Source of the DNA: a virus
Direction: 5' to 3' (one strand)
Length of the DNA stretch: 33,362 nt
Virus record (IMG/VR): IMGVR_UViG_3300028025_002797
Location: 1 to 33,362 of that record
In this document: positions 1 to 6,790 of the stretch, piece after piece
Layout of the letters: each line of letters opens with the position of its first letter
Numbering within the stretch: the first letter of the stretch is position 1
Notes under the pieces: generated by a model
Database searches by the model: none
Told to the model about the DNA's origin: nothing
What the model saw: only the letters and a program-made list of their open reading frames with translations
Program-made: the position numbers and the translations under genes

Positions 1-5
1 CCTAA

Positions 6-23
6 GGGGGGGGGCGGGGGCGG
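6..23. other. G-rich run at the left edge
   Basis: Nine consecutive Gs are followed by C, five Gs, C and two Gs. Such a tract can form a G-quadruplex and often breaks assemblies, so the window edge here may be an assembly or extraction boundary. GC-rich termini are also seen at cos ends of actinobacteriophages, but nothing in this sequence proves a physical end. Confidence 0.5.
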
Positions 24-42
24 ATCAGCGAAGACAAAGCTA

Positions 43-68
43 AACCCCTAAGCACGGGCCTAGGGGTT
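43..68 (-). terminator. Hairpin ending the left gene cluster
   Basis: AACCCCTA (43-50) pairs perfectly with TAGGGGTT (61-68) around a 10-base loop. It lies just past the stop codon of the last leftward gene (89-370), where a terminator is expected. The tract after the stem in the leftward sense is only moderately T-rich, so an intrinsic terminator is likely but not certain. Confidence 0.5.
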
Positions 69-88
69 CGCTGTGTTGCTATGTGTGT

Positions 89-370
89 CTATTGCTTAAC
101 GCTTTTCTTACTCTCTCCGACTATCAGCCCGCCAAATATCAGCGCACTAAAGGCGGTGAGGCCATAGGTTATTTTCTCAACGGTTCGCCACGCTCTGACC
201 CACTCGCTCCCCTGTACATGCTGAGGGGCTTGTGTTGCAGACTTCGGGCTATAGATTGCTTTCCGTTGTTCCGCTGTTAGCTTCAAGGCTTGCTCTATCG
301 CTTTTGGGTCGTCTACTCGTCTAACCTTTTGGGCTGCCAGTATTGCGCGGGTTCTGTTTGCGTTAGCCAT
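89..370 (-). CDS. Small membrane-anchored protein, unknown function
   Basis: This 93-residue protein is the last gene of the left cluster. The N-terminal 60 residues are charged and soluble-looking. Residues about 67-86 are a single hydrophobic segment (GLTAFSALIFGGLIVG) followed by lysines, so a tail-anchored membrane protein is likely. Its ATG overlaps the TAA of the preceding gene (TAATG), implying coupled translation. I do not recognise a family. Confidence 0.7.
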   Translation of the reverse strand: MANANRTRAILAAQKVRRVDDPKAIEQALKLTAEQRKAIYSPKSATQAPQHVQGSEWVRAWRTVEKITYGLTAFSALIFGGLIVGESKKSVKQ

Positions 371-561
371 TACCAGCCACCCATAACGGCTAATGCGCCT
401 TTGGTTCGGTAAGTGTCCATCAGTGCTAAAAATAAGCGCGTTGCCTGTTGCTTGTCTTTGATTGTGTACGCCTGCGAATAAGTAGTGCGCCCGCGCTTCA
501 TTGTCAAGATTAGGCCGTTGTTTGTTTCTCTTATCTCTAATCCTCTAGCTGTTGTTTTCAT
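370..561 (-). CDS. Hypothetical protein, 63 residues
   Basis: A small, basic, probably alpha/beta protein. I chose the ATG at 559-561 because it overlaps the upstream stop as TAATG; a TTG two codons earlier is less likely. It overlaps its downstream neighbour in the same way. The N-terminal half looks like beta strands (LEIRETNNGLILTMKRGR) and the C-terminal half like a helix. No family recognised. Confidence 0.7.
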   Translation of the reverse strand: MKTTARGLEIRETNNGLILTMKRGRTTYSQAYTIKDKQQATRLFLALMDTYRTKGALAVMGGW

Positions 562-962
562 TACCAACCATCCTCAGCGTTGCTTAGTACCCGTTCTATT
601 TTTGCGCGTCTGTCTGCGTATTCGGGCCAGATTGTTTCATCCAAATAGATTGATCCATATACGGCGATTGGCAGATATCTAAACACGCTGATACATTCTT
701 GACGGCTAACACCTGACAGAAAACCCTCGACCTCTTTCCAGTGGCTTTCAAGTTTTTTTAGTTTCTTATCTGTCATATCTATATCGGGCGTTTCGTAATC
801 TGCCCTGTTTCCGCTGTCGCCTGTCGCAACATACGCGGCTAAGCCGTGGCCTATGTGTTTAACGCTCATCTCGTCTCTATCGCCTAGTTTCCATATGTCG
901 GTGAGTATTGTGTTTAGTATGTCAATGTCGGAGAGTCTTAACTGTCTCTTTGTGCTTTCCAT
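561..962 (-). CDS. Hypothetical acidic protein, 133 residues
   Basis: The ATG follows a clear Shine-Dalgarno (GAAGGG) at normal spacing. The protein is acidic and predicted mostly helical, with no membrane segment or signal peptide and no motif I recognise. It sits in the left cluster of nine small genes, where phages commonly carry host-takeover or anti-defence genes; that role is inference only. Confidence 0.7.
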   Translation of the reverse strand: MESTKRQLRLSDIDILNTILTDIWKLGDRDEMSVKHIGHGLAAYVATGDSGNRADYETPDIDMTDKKLKKLESHWKEVEGFLSGVSRQECISVFRYLPIAVYGSIYLDETIWPEYADRRAKIERVLSNAEDGW

Positions 963-987
963 TTTTGTTTTCCCTTCGTTTTTTTTA

Positions 988-1176
988 TTAGCTGTTTGCT
1001 AGTGCTTCTCTGTCTAGTGCTGTCCAAATTATCGCGCCCTTTTCTCGGATAGAGATATAACTAACGGCTTCCCAGTTTTCTAACTCGTCTCTTAGAATTT
1101 CCCAGTGTGTACCCGCGATTTCTAAGCGGGTCCAGAGTCCACTTTCAAAGTTTATTTCTAGCTCATAGTTCGTCAT
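988..1176 (-). CDS. Hypothetical protein, 62 residues
   Basis: A short acidic protein of alternating strands (YELEINFESGLWTRLEIAG) then a helix. A strong SD (AAGGAAGGG) precedes the ATG. Its start overlaps the end of the upstream gene by 14 bases. Function unknown. Confidence 0.65.
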   Translation of the reverse strand: MTNYELEINFESGLWTRLEIAGTHWEILRDELENWEAVSYISIREKGAIIWTALDREALANS

Positions 1177-1405
1177 CTGTTGCCCTTCCTTGCATTTTGT
1201 AGGTCTGCTCTTGTATTCCCTCGTAAACTGGTGTCCATAATTCCCAACGCTCTATCTTGTCCGCGATTGTTGCGAACTGTTTTTTAGTTAGCTCTGGTTC
1301 ATCAAGTGCGAAGTCATGGCGCGTGTAATACTGCCAAATAACTATCTCATCGGGGTCCGTGTATTTTTGCAGGATTTCGATTAGTTCCTTGCTAGTTGTT
1401 GCCAT
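1163..1405 (-). CDS. Hypothetical protein, 80 residues
   Basis: The reading frame is open upstream, but a strong SD (GGAAAGGG) sits just before the ATG at 1403-1405, so I start there (MATTSKELIEILQKY). The protein looks helical and acidic (KELIEILQKYTDPDE, then aromatic residues WQYYTRHDF). No known domain seen. Confidence 0.7.
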   Translation of the reverse strand: MATTSKELIEILQKYTDPDEIVIWQYYTRHDFALDEPELTKKQFATIADKIERWELWTPVYEGIQEQTYKMQGRATDDEL

Positions 1406-1431
1406 TTTGTTTTTCCCTTTCCTTTTTGTTT

Positions 1432-1860
1432 TTATAGTGCGTTTAGCCAGTGTCCCGCAAGTTCCTTGCGCGTTCTCCATCCGCCCTCTGCGGTGTCAAT
1501 CTCAAAACCAAACACCTTTCCAAGTGCAACTGCTACCTCGTCAGATATGTCGGTCCAGTCTTCACTTGTTGCGCTTTCGCTGTATAGCTTCGATGCGTTC
1601 GGATAATTCGGGATATCTTCGTCTTCCGTGTAATCGCCTAGGATGACAACGCGATCACCAACCCAACGGCCCGACAAGTCTGCGAAACTTTCCCAGTCCC
1701 CCCCGCCTCTAGCTGGTGAGGTCATCACTAGCAGATATAGCGCGTCAGATATTGACCCGTTCTCTCCTGTCTGCTCGTATTGTTTCGCACCCAGTCCCAG
1801 ATTGTAGGGGCTCACTGTTTCTTTTTTATCTAAGTTAACTAGCTTGTGATACTGTCCCAT
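1432..1860 (-). CDS. Conserved unknown protein (MGQYHK family)
   Basis: This 142-residue protein starts MGQYHKLVNLDKKE and contains RGGGDW, GRWVGDRVVILGDY and WTDISDEV. From memory these match the layout of an uncharacterised family found in actinobacterial genomes, plasmids and phages (MGQY-KVVNLDK start, central RGGGD, then a W-GDR-V-GDY block). That recollection is not backed by a search. It has a good SD and no membrane segment. Biochemical role unknown. Confidence 0.75.
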   Translation of the reverse strand: MGQYHKLVNLDKKETVSPYNLGLGAKQYEQTGENGSISDALYLLVMTSPARGGGDWESFADLSGRWVGDRVVILGDYTEDEDIPNYPNASKLYSESATSEDWTDISDEVAVALGKVFGFEIDTAEGGWRTRKELAGHWLNAL

Positions 1861-1864
1861 TTTT

Positions 1865-2173
1865 TTATTCCCCTTCGTTTTCTTGTGTTTGTTTTTCTTC
1901 GGTGATTTCTGTAAAAGCCTTTTCGACTAGCGCAAAATAGTAAAGATGTAAGTCCGTTGTCATTAGGCTGTAAATTGTGGTGTCGGGCGTGAACTCAACG
2001 CCGTAATCTCTCCATGCGTCTGTATCTTCCATGGGTAGCGCTTTCCACTCATCGGCAATATCAGAATAATAAACTGGCGTATTGCTTTCCGCGTATTCGT
2101 GCAGGCGTGATTCGGTTAGGTGTTCCCACTCGCTTAGCAGTTCCGCTTTTATTTCTTCGTATGTTGTAAGCAA
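1865..2173 (-). CDS. Hypothetical acidic protein, 102 residues
   Basis: It starts at a TTG (2171-2173) preceded by AAAGGGAAAAA, a normal SD and spacing; no ATG fits better. The protein is strongly acidic and helical, with many tyrosines and tryptophans in the middle and a Glu/Gln-rich tail. No recognised fold. DNA mimicry by an acidic phage protein is conceivable but unsupported. Confidence 0.65.
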   Translation of the reverse strand: MLTTYEEIKAELLSEWEHLTESRLHEYAESNTPVYYSDIADEWKALPMEDTDAWRDYGVEFTPDTTIYSLMTTDLHLYYFALVEKAFTEITEEKQTQENEGE

Positions 2174-2184
2174 TTTTTCCCTTT

Positions 2185-2331
2185 CTAGTTTTTTTCAATT
2201 TGTATCAGAAAAGACAAGACCAGCGAGACGATGAGAAGCAACGCCCCCGCCATGCCCTGCCCGTTGTCCTGCAAGTCCCACGCAACTAGCAAGACGCAAA
2301 ACAAAAACACCATATTTAGAATTAGTCTCAT
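2185..2331 (-). CDS. Very small two-helix membrane protein
   Basis: I start at the ATG at 2329-2331, just after an SD (GGAAGGG), which gives 48 residues. Two hydrophobic stretches (MVFLFCVLLVAW and ALLLIVSLVLSFLI) are separated by a short polar turn (DLQDNGQG), so it is probably a hairpin membrane protein. Function unknown. Confidence 0.65.
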   Translation of the reverse strand: MRLILNMVFLFCVLLVAWDLQDNGQGMAGALLLIVSLVLSFLIQIEKN

Positions 2332-2356
2332 TTTGTTTTCCCTTCCGTGATCTCGA

Positions 2357-2545
2357 CTAAAAACCAACGGTAATGATTTTAAAGTGTTCAGAGAAAAACT
2401 CGGTGGCTTCGGCCTTTGCTTTAGACACGCGCTGTTCTTCCCTTAGTCGGTGCAGGCGGTGTTCTATTTCTAAAATTTCCGCTTCTAGTTCGTTGATTCT
2501 GTCCTGCTCTGTCTCTATTGCCTGAGCTAGTTCTTTGCTGTTCAT
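2357..2545 (-). CDS. Short coiled-coil protein, first gene of the left cluster
   Basis: The ATG at 2543-2545 follows GAAAGGGAACGAAAC, so I start there (62 residues). Residues about 5-45 are a heptad-like coiled coil rich in E, R, L and I. It is the promoter-proximal gene of the leftward cluster below the large non-coding region. Function unknown. Confidence 0.7.
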   Translation of the reverse strand: MNSKELAQAIETEQDRINELEAEILEIEHRLHRLREEQRVSKAKAEATEFFSEHFKIITVGF

Positions 2546-2588
2546 GTTTCGTTCCCTTTCGTTTAGGCCCTGTCTGGGCCATGTGTCC

Positions 2589-2594
2589 ACTATA
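2589..2594 (-). promoter_or_regulatory. Candidate leftward promoter, -10 element
   Basis: In the leftward sense the sequence reads TGG TATAGT GGACAC, an extended -10 box about 45 bases before the first start codon of the left cluster. No good -35 is visible, but the upstream DNA is a long A-tract in this sense, which could act as an UP element. Confidence 0.5.
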
Positions 2595-2607
2595 CCAGAT
2601 TTTTCCC

Positions 2608-2640
2608 TTTTTTTTCTGTTTTTTTCTGTTTTTTTGTGTT
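2608..2640. repeat. Phased T-tracts
   Basis: Runs of seven to eight Ts alternate with CTG, CTG and GTG. The tracts recur about every 10 bases, which should give intrinsic curvature and easy melting. They flank the candidate leftward promoter and could also serve as an unwinding element if the region is an origin. Confidence 0.6.
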
Positions 2641-2764
2641 TTTCGGCGTGTCGTTATAAAACCGTTATTTTAGGCTTTTTGGCCCTGTTTGGCTTCCCTA
2701 TCCTGTCGGGGGCGCTCTGACCTCTTTATATGTTCGCCGTGGCAATTTCTGGGCCGTGGTTCGG

Positions 2765-2862
2765 TGTCGGGCGTGTCGCGGATCTCGGCGGGGCAGTCTG
2801 TCGGGCGTGTCGCTTTTCACTCTCTCGCGGATTCTTCGGGCCGTGCTTGTCGGTAGTGTCGC
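2765..2862. repeat. 15-base element in three direct copies
   Basis: TGTCGGGCGTGTCGC occurs at 2765-2779 and 2799-2813, and TGTCGGTAGTGTCGC at 2848-2862. All three have the same orientation, with starts 34 and 49 bases apart. No convincing gene covers them. A related GCGTGTCG lies at 2645-2652. They look like protein-binding sites; the binder is unknown. Confidence 0.6.
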
Positions 2863-2942
2863 GGTTGGCTTCAATATCTCGCGGGGCGCTTCAGGCGCTC
2901 GCCGTATCCGTGGCAATAGGTCGGTGGCAGACTGTCAGACTG

Positions 2943-2996
2943 TCGAACAAGTGTCCGATCTGCGTCTATCGAACAAATTTACGAAACAAGTGTTCG
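2943..2996. promoter_or_regulatory. SOS-box-like sites
   Basis: TCGAACAAGTGTCCGA (2943-2958) matches the Gram-positive/actinobacterial LexA box TCGAAC-N4-GTTCGA with one mismatch. TCGAACAAAT at 2969-2978 is a half site. CGAAACAAGTGTTCG (2982-2996) is a second box carrying one extra A in its left arm. Host LexA, or a phage repressor of similar specificity, may bind here upstream of the left cluster. Confidence 0.5.
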
Positions 2997-3030
2997 AGTG
3001 GCTTTCTGGCCCTGTCTGGCTGGCTGTCCA

Positions 3031-3156
3031 ACCGAATCCTGACCGAATATTGGAATCCTGACCGAATCTCAGAATTTTTCCAACCGAATCTTGACCGAAT
3101 ATCGAACCGAGTCAGTGCCATTGTCTAACCGAGTCTGACCGAATCTTGACCGAATC
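3031..3156. repeat. Helically phased array of 11-base repeats
   Basis: The core ACCGAAT starts at 3031, 3042, 3061, 3083, 3094, 3138 and 3149, with variants ACCGAGTC at 3106 and 3128. The best consensus is TGACCGAATCT. Steps are 11, 19, 22, 11, 12, 22, 10 and 11 bases, with degenerate copies in two of the long gaps. All copies point the same way. This resembles iterons of a replication origin or an operator array, not a CRISPR. Confidence 0.75.
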
Positions 3157-3200
3157 TTTTGGTTTTTATTTGTCAGCCATGTTGCCTTGGCTTATTGGTG

Positions 3201-3530
3201 TTAGTCGGTAGTAGTAAGAGGCTTGTTGCCTCTACGGGCGTTGCAGGATCTATGGGCTGGGGCTAGTGGGCTGTTGGGGTCGCCTGGAATCAAGTGGTCA
3301 GCTTGGAATGGGTCGTCTATCCTCATGCCTTCGTTGCAGAGGTGGCAGTAAAGGGCTGAGTCTCTGACTTGCTTGGCACGCTTACGGTAGTCGCCAGCAT
3401 ACTGACCTGTTTCTCGTTTTCTTTCAGCTCGCTTGGCTTCTAGCCTTTGTTCCAACATTTTCTGGTGAATGTCACACCTAGAGGCCCCCCCAGTAAGTTT
3501 TCCGCAATCTAGGCAAGGTTTTGCATACAT
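3201..3530 (-). CDS. HNH endonuclease with zinc fingers
   Basis: This 109-residue protein has an N-terminal CLDCG...C-H zinc knuckle, a basic linker, then CHLC...ADHLIP...HRSCNARRGN, a standard HNH nuclease core (two Cys pairs bind zinc; DH and the late HRSCN supply the active site). Proteins of this size are often coded close to phage terminase genes and can aid DNA packaging; here terminase lies at the other end of the window. SD (GAGGGG) is good. Confident as HNH, unsure of role. Confidence 0.85.
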   Translation of the reverse strand: MYAKPCLDCGKLTGGASRCDIHQKMLEQRLEAKRAERKRETGQYAGDYRKRAKQVRDSALYCHLCNEGMRIDDPFQADHLIPGDPNSPLAPAHRSCNARRGNKPLTTTD

Positions 3531-3557
3531 GAGGCCCCCCTCTTTTTTTGGGCTTTT

Positions 3558-3731
3558 TTACTGTTCTTTTCCAGCCCAACCGCCCCCCTTGAATTGAATT
3601 GGGGGTGGAAAGTAGCTTCTTGTCATTTCTTTCTTGCATTTAGCACAGATGGGTTTGTTTTCTTCTTCTGTGATTGCTCGAACAATAGTCATTGTGTCGC
3701 CACATGAGCAGCGGTATTCATAGGCTGGCAT
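3558..3731 (-). CDS. FmdB-type zinc-ribbon protein
   Basis: A 57-residue protein that begins MPAYEYRCSCG, continues with a CAKC second pair, and ends IQFKGGGWAGKEQ. This is the complete plan of the FmdB/CxxC-CxxC small zinc-ribbon family: MP-YEYRC start, two CxxC-like pairs and a terminal FKGGGW. Its ATG overlaps the upstream TAA (TAATG). The family is annotated as regulatory, but its biochemical function is not established. Confidence 0.85.
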   Translation of the reverse strand: MPAYEYRCSCGDTMTIVRAITEEENKPICAKCKKEMTRSYFPPPIQFKGGGWAGKEQ

Positions 3732-3847
3732 TACTTCTTTCCAAACGGTGTATTACATGTCAGGCAAACCGAAGGCAACGCGCTCTTAGGTCCAATAATC
3801 ATTTCAAGCATGTGTCCATTGGGACAAATCAAAAGTATCGCTACCAT
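3731..3847 (-). CDS. Zinc-ribbon microprotein, 38 residues
   Basis: Translation gives ICPNGH near residue 8 and CLTCNTPF near residue 28, a CxxxH/CxxC zinc site. Start and stop are both locked to neighbours: ATGGTAG overlap upstream, TAATG downstream. I infer it is expressed with the FmdB-type gene as a pair of tiny zinc proteins. Function unknown. Confidence 0.7.
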   Translation of the reverse strand: MVAILLICPNGHMLEMIIGPKSALPSVCLTCNTPFGKK

Positions 3848-4089
3848 GCTTCACTCACTATCTTTTTGTAGGTTTCTTGATAAGTAAGCTTTTGCCCTGT
3901 CCTGTAGCTGATGTCCCACCACTCCATCTCAATAGCAGGAATGACATGATCAGGGAATACGCAATCTGAGTGATTGCAAGTCCTCGCACCAGGCATGTAC
4001 GGGTTGAACTTTTCGTCAAGCGGGTTGTCATAATCGTCAAAGTTTCCTTTGTGGGGCCAGCAGTAGTTCTTACGGTTCCTATTCTTCAT
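3841..4089 (-). CDS. Small protein with HNH_3-like zinc loop
   Basis: I start at the ATG that overlaps the methyltransferase stop (TGATG); an in-frame TTG lies one codon earlier. The 82-residue protein has PGARTCNHSDCVFPDHV, much like the zinc-loop of HNH_3 homing nucleases (C-x-N-x-x-C-x-N-P-x-H) and like the product of 9283-9561. No full nuclease core is seen, so it may be a degenerate or DNA-binding-only module. Confidence 0.65.
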   Translation of the reverse strand: MKNRNRKNYCWPHKGNFDDYDNPLDEKFNPYMPGARTCNHSDCVFPDHVIPAIEMEWWDISYRTGQKLTYQETYKKIVSEAW

Positions 4090-5213
4090 CAAATAACCTT
4101 TATTTCGCCAAACATTCCTATTGCATCTGTGATTCGTTTTTCAGAAATAGTTGCGTACTCAGGGTTTAGCTCTAGCCCTATATAATTCCTGCCATGCTTT
4201 AAGGCTACTTCGCCTGTAGTTCCAGAACCGCTAAATGGGTCTAATACGGTGTCGCCCTCTTTACTTCCTGCAAGGATGCACGGTTCAATTAGCTCTGCGG
4301 GGTAAGTGGCAAAGTGCGCCTCTTTATAACCCTTGACATTGATAGACCATACTGAACGCTTGTTTTTCTTGTCAACGATTGAAACAAAGTTTTCCTGACC
4401 TGTGCCCTTTTCGCCCTGCCTCTTGCCGTCATAGTGCAGCCGACCTTTGCCAGCTCGCTTTTCCTCTGCCCAGATAGCATCCTCTTTGATTGCCTCATGG
4501 TCATAGTAATAGCGTGGAGATTTGGTCATCAAGAAAATGTACTCATGAGATTTGGTTGGTCTATCTGTCACACTCTCAGGCATTGGGTTTGGCTTATGCC
4601 AGATGATGTCTGACCTCAAGTACCAGCCTCTTGCTTGCATAGCAAAAGCAAATCTCCAAGGTATGCCAACAAGGTCTTTATGTTTCAACCCTGCCTTGCG
4701 TAAGTTTTCGGGATTGCGATTGGCAGCAGTGCCGACTTTGGTTCCATCTCCCGTTCTTAGGCTGTCAGGTGTTGCTTTACTATCTCTCATAGCAGAGTAG
4801 CTATCACCTAGGTTTACCCAGATAGTTCCGTCATCCTTTAGCACACGCCACACCTCATCAAAGACAATGCATAGCTGCTCGATAAAGTCATCAGGGCTTT
4901 GCTCTAGTCCTATCTGATTGTCCTCAAAGATTGCTCCACAAGATTCACAAAGGTCTTTGTAGTAATAGCCAGGAAGTTTAGTTGCTTCTCTGCTTGGTCT
5001 ATTTTTATTGAACTCATCGTTGCCAAACTTTTTAGTCTTGCTTGGGTCTTTGATGTGTTCACAAGATTCGTCTCCGCCAGTCCAATTAGCTGTTCCGTAA
5101 TCCCTCAGCCCCCAATAAGGCGGTGATGTCACTACTGTTTGAACTGATGCATCGGGTAAGTTCTTTAGTGACTTTCTGTTGTCCCCGATTAGTATTTGTG
5201 CTTTTACCTTCAT
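4089..5213 (-). CDS. DNA N4-cytosine/N6-adenine methyltransferase
   Basis: This 374-residue enzyme has the catalytic motif IV TSPPYWGLRDYG at residue 29 and the AdoMet-binding motif DPFSGSGTT at residue 325. Motif IV before motif I makes it a beta-class amino-methyltransferase (N6_N4_Mtase family). SPPYW is frequent in N4-cytosine and some N6-adenine enzymes; the target base and site cannot be read from sequence. No cognate restriction gene is nearby, so it is an orphan that probably protects phage DNA. A Cys-rich stretch (CESCG) lies in the insert after motif IV. Confidence 0.9.
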   Translation of the reverse strand: MKVKAQILIGDNRKSLKNLPDASVQTVVTSPPYWGLRDYGTANWTGGDESCEHIKDPSKTKKFGNDEFNKNRPSREATKLPGYYYKDLCESCGAIFEDNQIGLEQSPDDFIEQLCIVFDEVWRVLKDDGTIWVNLGDSYSAMRDSKATPDSLRTGDGTKVGTAANRNPENLRKAGLKHKDLVGIPWRFAFAMQARGWYLRSDIIWHKPNPMPESVTDRPTKSHEYIFLMTKSPRYYYDHEAIKEDAIWAEEKRAGKGRLHYDGKRQGEKGTGQENFVSIVDKKNKRSVWSINVKGYKEAHFATYPAELIEPCILAGSKEGDTVLDPFSGSGTTGEVALKHGRNYIGLELNPEYATISEKRITDAIGMFGEIKVI

Positions 5214-5237
5214 TATTTTCCCTTTCTCAATCCCACT

Positions 5238-6392
5238 CTATAGCTTGTAAACGGTCCCTGTAAAGTGCATTTGGCGCTCTAGCTCAAAGCAAACAATTCC
5301 AGTCACGCTGTCCGTTCCAGACTGAAGCCTGAACCAGTCAGAGCCGTTGTCCATCGTTGAAGCCTGCACCCAGTATCGAGATCCGCCGTTATGAGCCTGA
5401 CCGAGTTCCTCTACCCGAAGGTGGTGGAAGTGTCCGCTGACAAACAAGGTGAAAGCCGAAGTCGGACCCTGACCGAATGTTTGCTTCTGTAGCCAAGCTT
5501 CCATTCCGTTTGGTCTCTTTGCTTGATGACCGTGAGCAAGCGCAACAATGTGGAAGCCATCGTCAAAGACATCAAGTGCCAGCGACTCGTCATAGGGGTC
5601 AGGAATAAGGTAAGTGACATCCATACCTAGCTCAGTAGTCAATCGTCTGAGCTGTTGCAGGATTACTATGCCCCAGTCATCGAGTCCAGGCTTACCGACT
5701 GTCTGACCGTTGAATCTCCACTGACAATGATTGGAAGCAACCGAAGCGTAGGTGACTGGTGCGTACTTGTGCGCCATTTTGACCAAATCGTAAAGTAATG
5801 CGGCACTAAGGTCCACTTGTTGCATTGGAGATATGTCGTTGGATTCAAGCTGAGCAAACTGAGCAGCGTTCTGTACTGACTCAATTACATCGCCAGCATC
5901 CAGAATAATTATGCGCTCATAGCCCCCCCTCTTTAGTTTTTGCTCGATGCGCTCGTAGCTTTCAAAGACTCTGGCAATTAGGTCTTGAGTGTTTCCTCTT
6001 GAGCCTGTCTTGCCTACTTGGAAGTCGGCTGGGACAATGACAAAGGCTTTGCCTTCTTTTGTCTTTTTCACTTCTTGCTTTTTAGTCTTCTTGGCTTGTG
6101 CGTAAAGTGTCGGCAGGTCTAGCTCTAGGTCTGCCTTCATACGAAAGTTGAACCGCCAGCTAACCAGCCAGTCCCCACCCTCGCGCTGTTGCCAGCGTGA
6201 TGTTCTTACAGGACCGTAGATCTCTACTCTCTCAGGGTCAAAGCCTTGGTCTATAAGAAACTGAGTGAAGTCTGGCTGGTCGCCAGTAGTTGGTGGAGTG
6301 GTGGCAAGTCCGTTCGTGCCATCAAATTCCACCGCGGGTCGCCAGTCTTTAGGGGCCGTAACCTTCCGAGCTGGCTCTAAGTTTTCAAGCAT
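5238..6392 (-). CDS. Mre11/SbcD-like metallophosphoesterase
   Basis: The C-terminal two thirds carry the metal-binding motifs of calcineurin-like phosphoesterases in order: VPADFQVGK, ILDAGDVIES, ASNHCQWR, LAHGHQAK and SGHFHHLR. The first 110 residues are a separate domain with a basic linker. Phage members are usually annotated as Mre11-like double-strand-break nucleases. I chose the ATG at 6390-6392, which overlaps the upstream stop by 8 bases. Likely acts in DNA repair or recombination with the exonuclease and annealing protein upstream. Confidence 0.8.
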   Translation of the reverse strand: MLENLEPARKVTAPKDWRPAVEFDGTNGLATTPPTTGDQPDFTQFLIDQGFDPERVEIYGPVRTSRWQQREGGDWLVSWRFNFRMKADLELDLPTLYAQAKKTKKQEVKKTKEGKAFVIVPADFQVGKTGSRGNTQDLIARVFESYERIEQKLKRGGYERIIILDAGDVIESVQNAAQFAQLESNDISPMQQVDLSAALLYDLVKMAHKYAPVTYASVASNHCQWRFNGQTVGKPGLDDWGIVILQQLRRLTTELGMDVTYLIPDPYDESLALDVFDDGFHIVALAHGHQAKRPNGMEAWLQKQTFGQGPTSAFTLFVSGHFHHLRVEELGQAHNGGSRYWVQASTMDNGSDWFRLQSGTDSVTGIVCFELERQMHFTGTVYKL

Positions 6393-6606
6393 TACAGCTA
6401 CATCTTCCAATGCGGTGTTTCCTGATTGGGTGTTCGCTGATAAATATTCCGCGCTTATTCAGCTCAATCGCAAGGGATTGATGTCCCCAGTCAGGATTAT
6501 CTAAAGCACTCTTGAGTGCTTCTTTATCTTTGTCATTCAGCGCGTTCATAACAGCTCTAACTTTGCACGCTGGAATCTTTTTAGGTGGTGTAAGTCCCTC
6601 TAGCAT
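6385..6606 (-). CDS. Helix-turn-helix DNA-binding protein
   Basis: A 73-residue protein. Residues about 20-65 (LNDKDKEALKSAL, then SLAIELNKRGIFISEHPIRKH) read as a helix-turn-helix, and it ends HRIGRCSC, a signature shared by many small actinophage HTH proteins. SD GGGAGC is present. It precedes and overlaps the phosphoesterase. It may be a transcription factor; targets unknown. Confidence 0.7.
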   Translation of the reverse strand: MLEGLTPPKKIPACKVRAVMNALNDKDKEALKSALDNPDWGHQSLAIELNKRGIFISEHPIRKHRIGRCSCNA

Positions 6607-6790
6607 TGTTGCTCCCTTCGTTGTTTACTTGTCTTGCCAAAGCGTCAAGTTCCGCTTCAAGCTTATGGTATTCGACATCAGCAGCCTTTCGCAGTAGCTG
6701 TGTCAATTCTAACCGAATCGTGTCGAAATCCTCAGACCAGACTAGGTTCTTGTCTTCTAGTAATTTGATTGCCTTTTCCAGCTCATTCAT
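6581..6790 (-). CDS. Short coiled-coil protein
   Basis: A 69-residue, almost wholly helical protein with leucine heptads (IRLELTQLLRKAADVEYHKL) and a polar tail. It overlaps the next gene by 26 bases and the upstream microgene by 8. No recognised family. Confidence 0.65.
   Translation of the reverse strand: MNELEKAIKLLEDKNLVWSEDFDTIRLELTQLLRKAADVEYHKLEAELDALARQVNNEGSNNARGTYTT

Noticed and set aside
2698-3128. Open frames across the non-coding region on both strands (for example 132 codons at 2730-3128 plus).
   Set aside because: They run through the repeat families, lack ribosome-binding sites, have repeat-driven composition (repeated Asn-Arg and Ser-Asp patterns) and match no protein plan.
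3031-3156. CRISPR array
   Set aside because: The repeats are 8-11 bases and the steps between them 10-22 bases; there are no 25-40 base repeats, unique spacers or cas genes.
3541-3560. GCCC-T-tract-GGGC-TTTTTT as a rightward terminator
   Set aside because: No rightward gene lies to its left, and it sits at the coupled end of the leftward FmdB-type gene; probably chance in T-rich DNA.
5411-5884. Alternative leftward frames of 69-72 codons inside the phosphoesterase gene
   Set aside because: They are shadow frames of a gene with all catalytic motifs in order.
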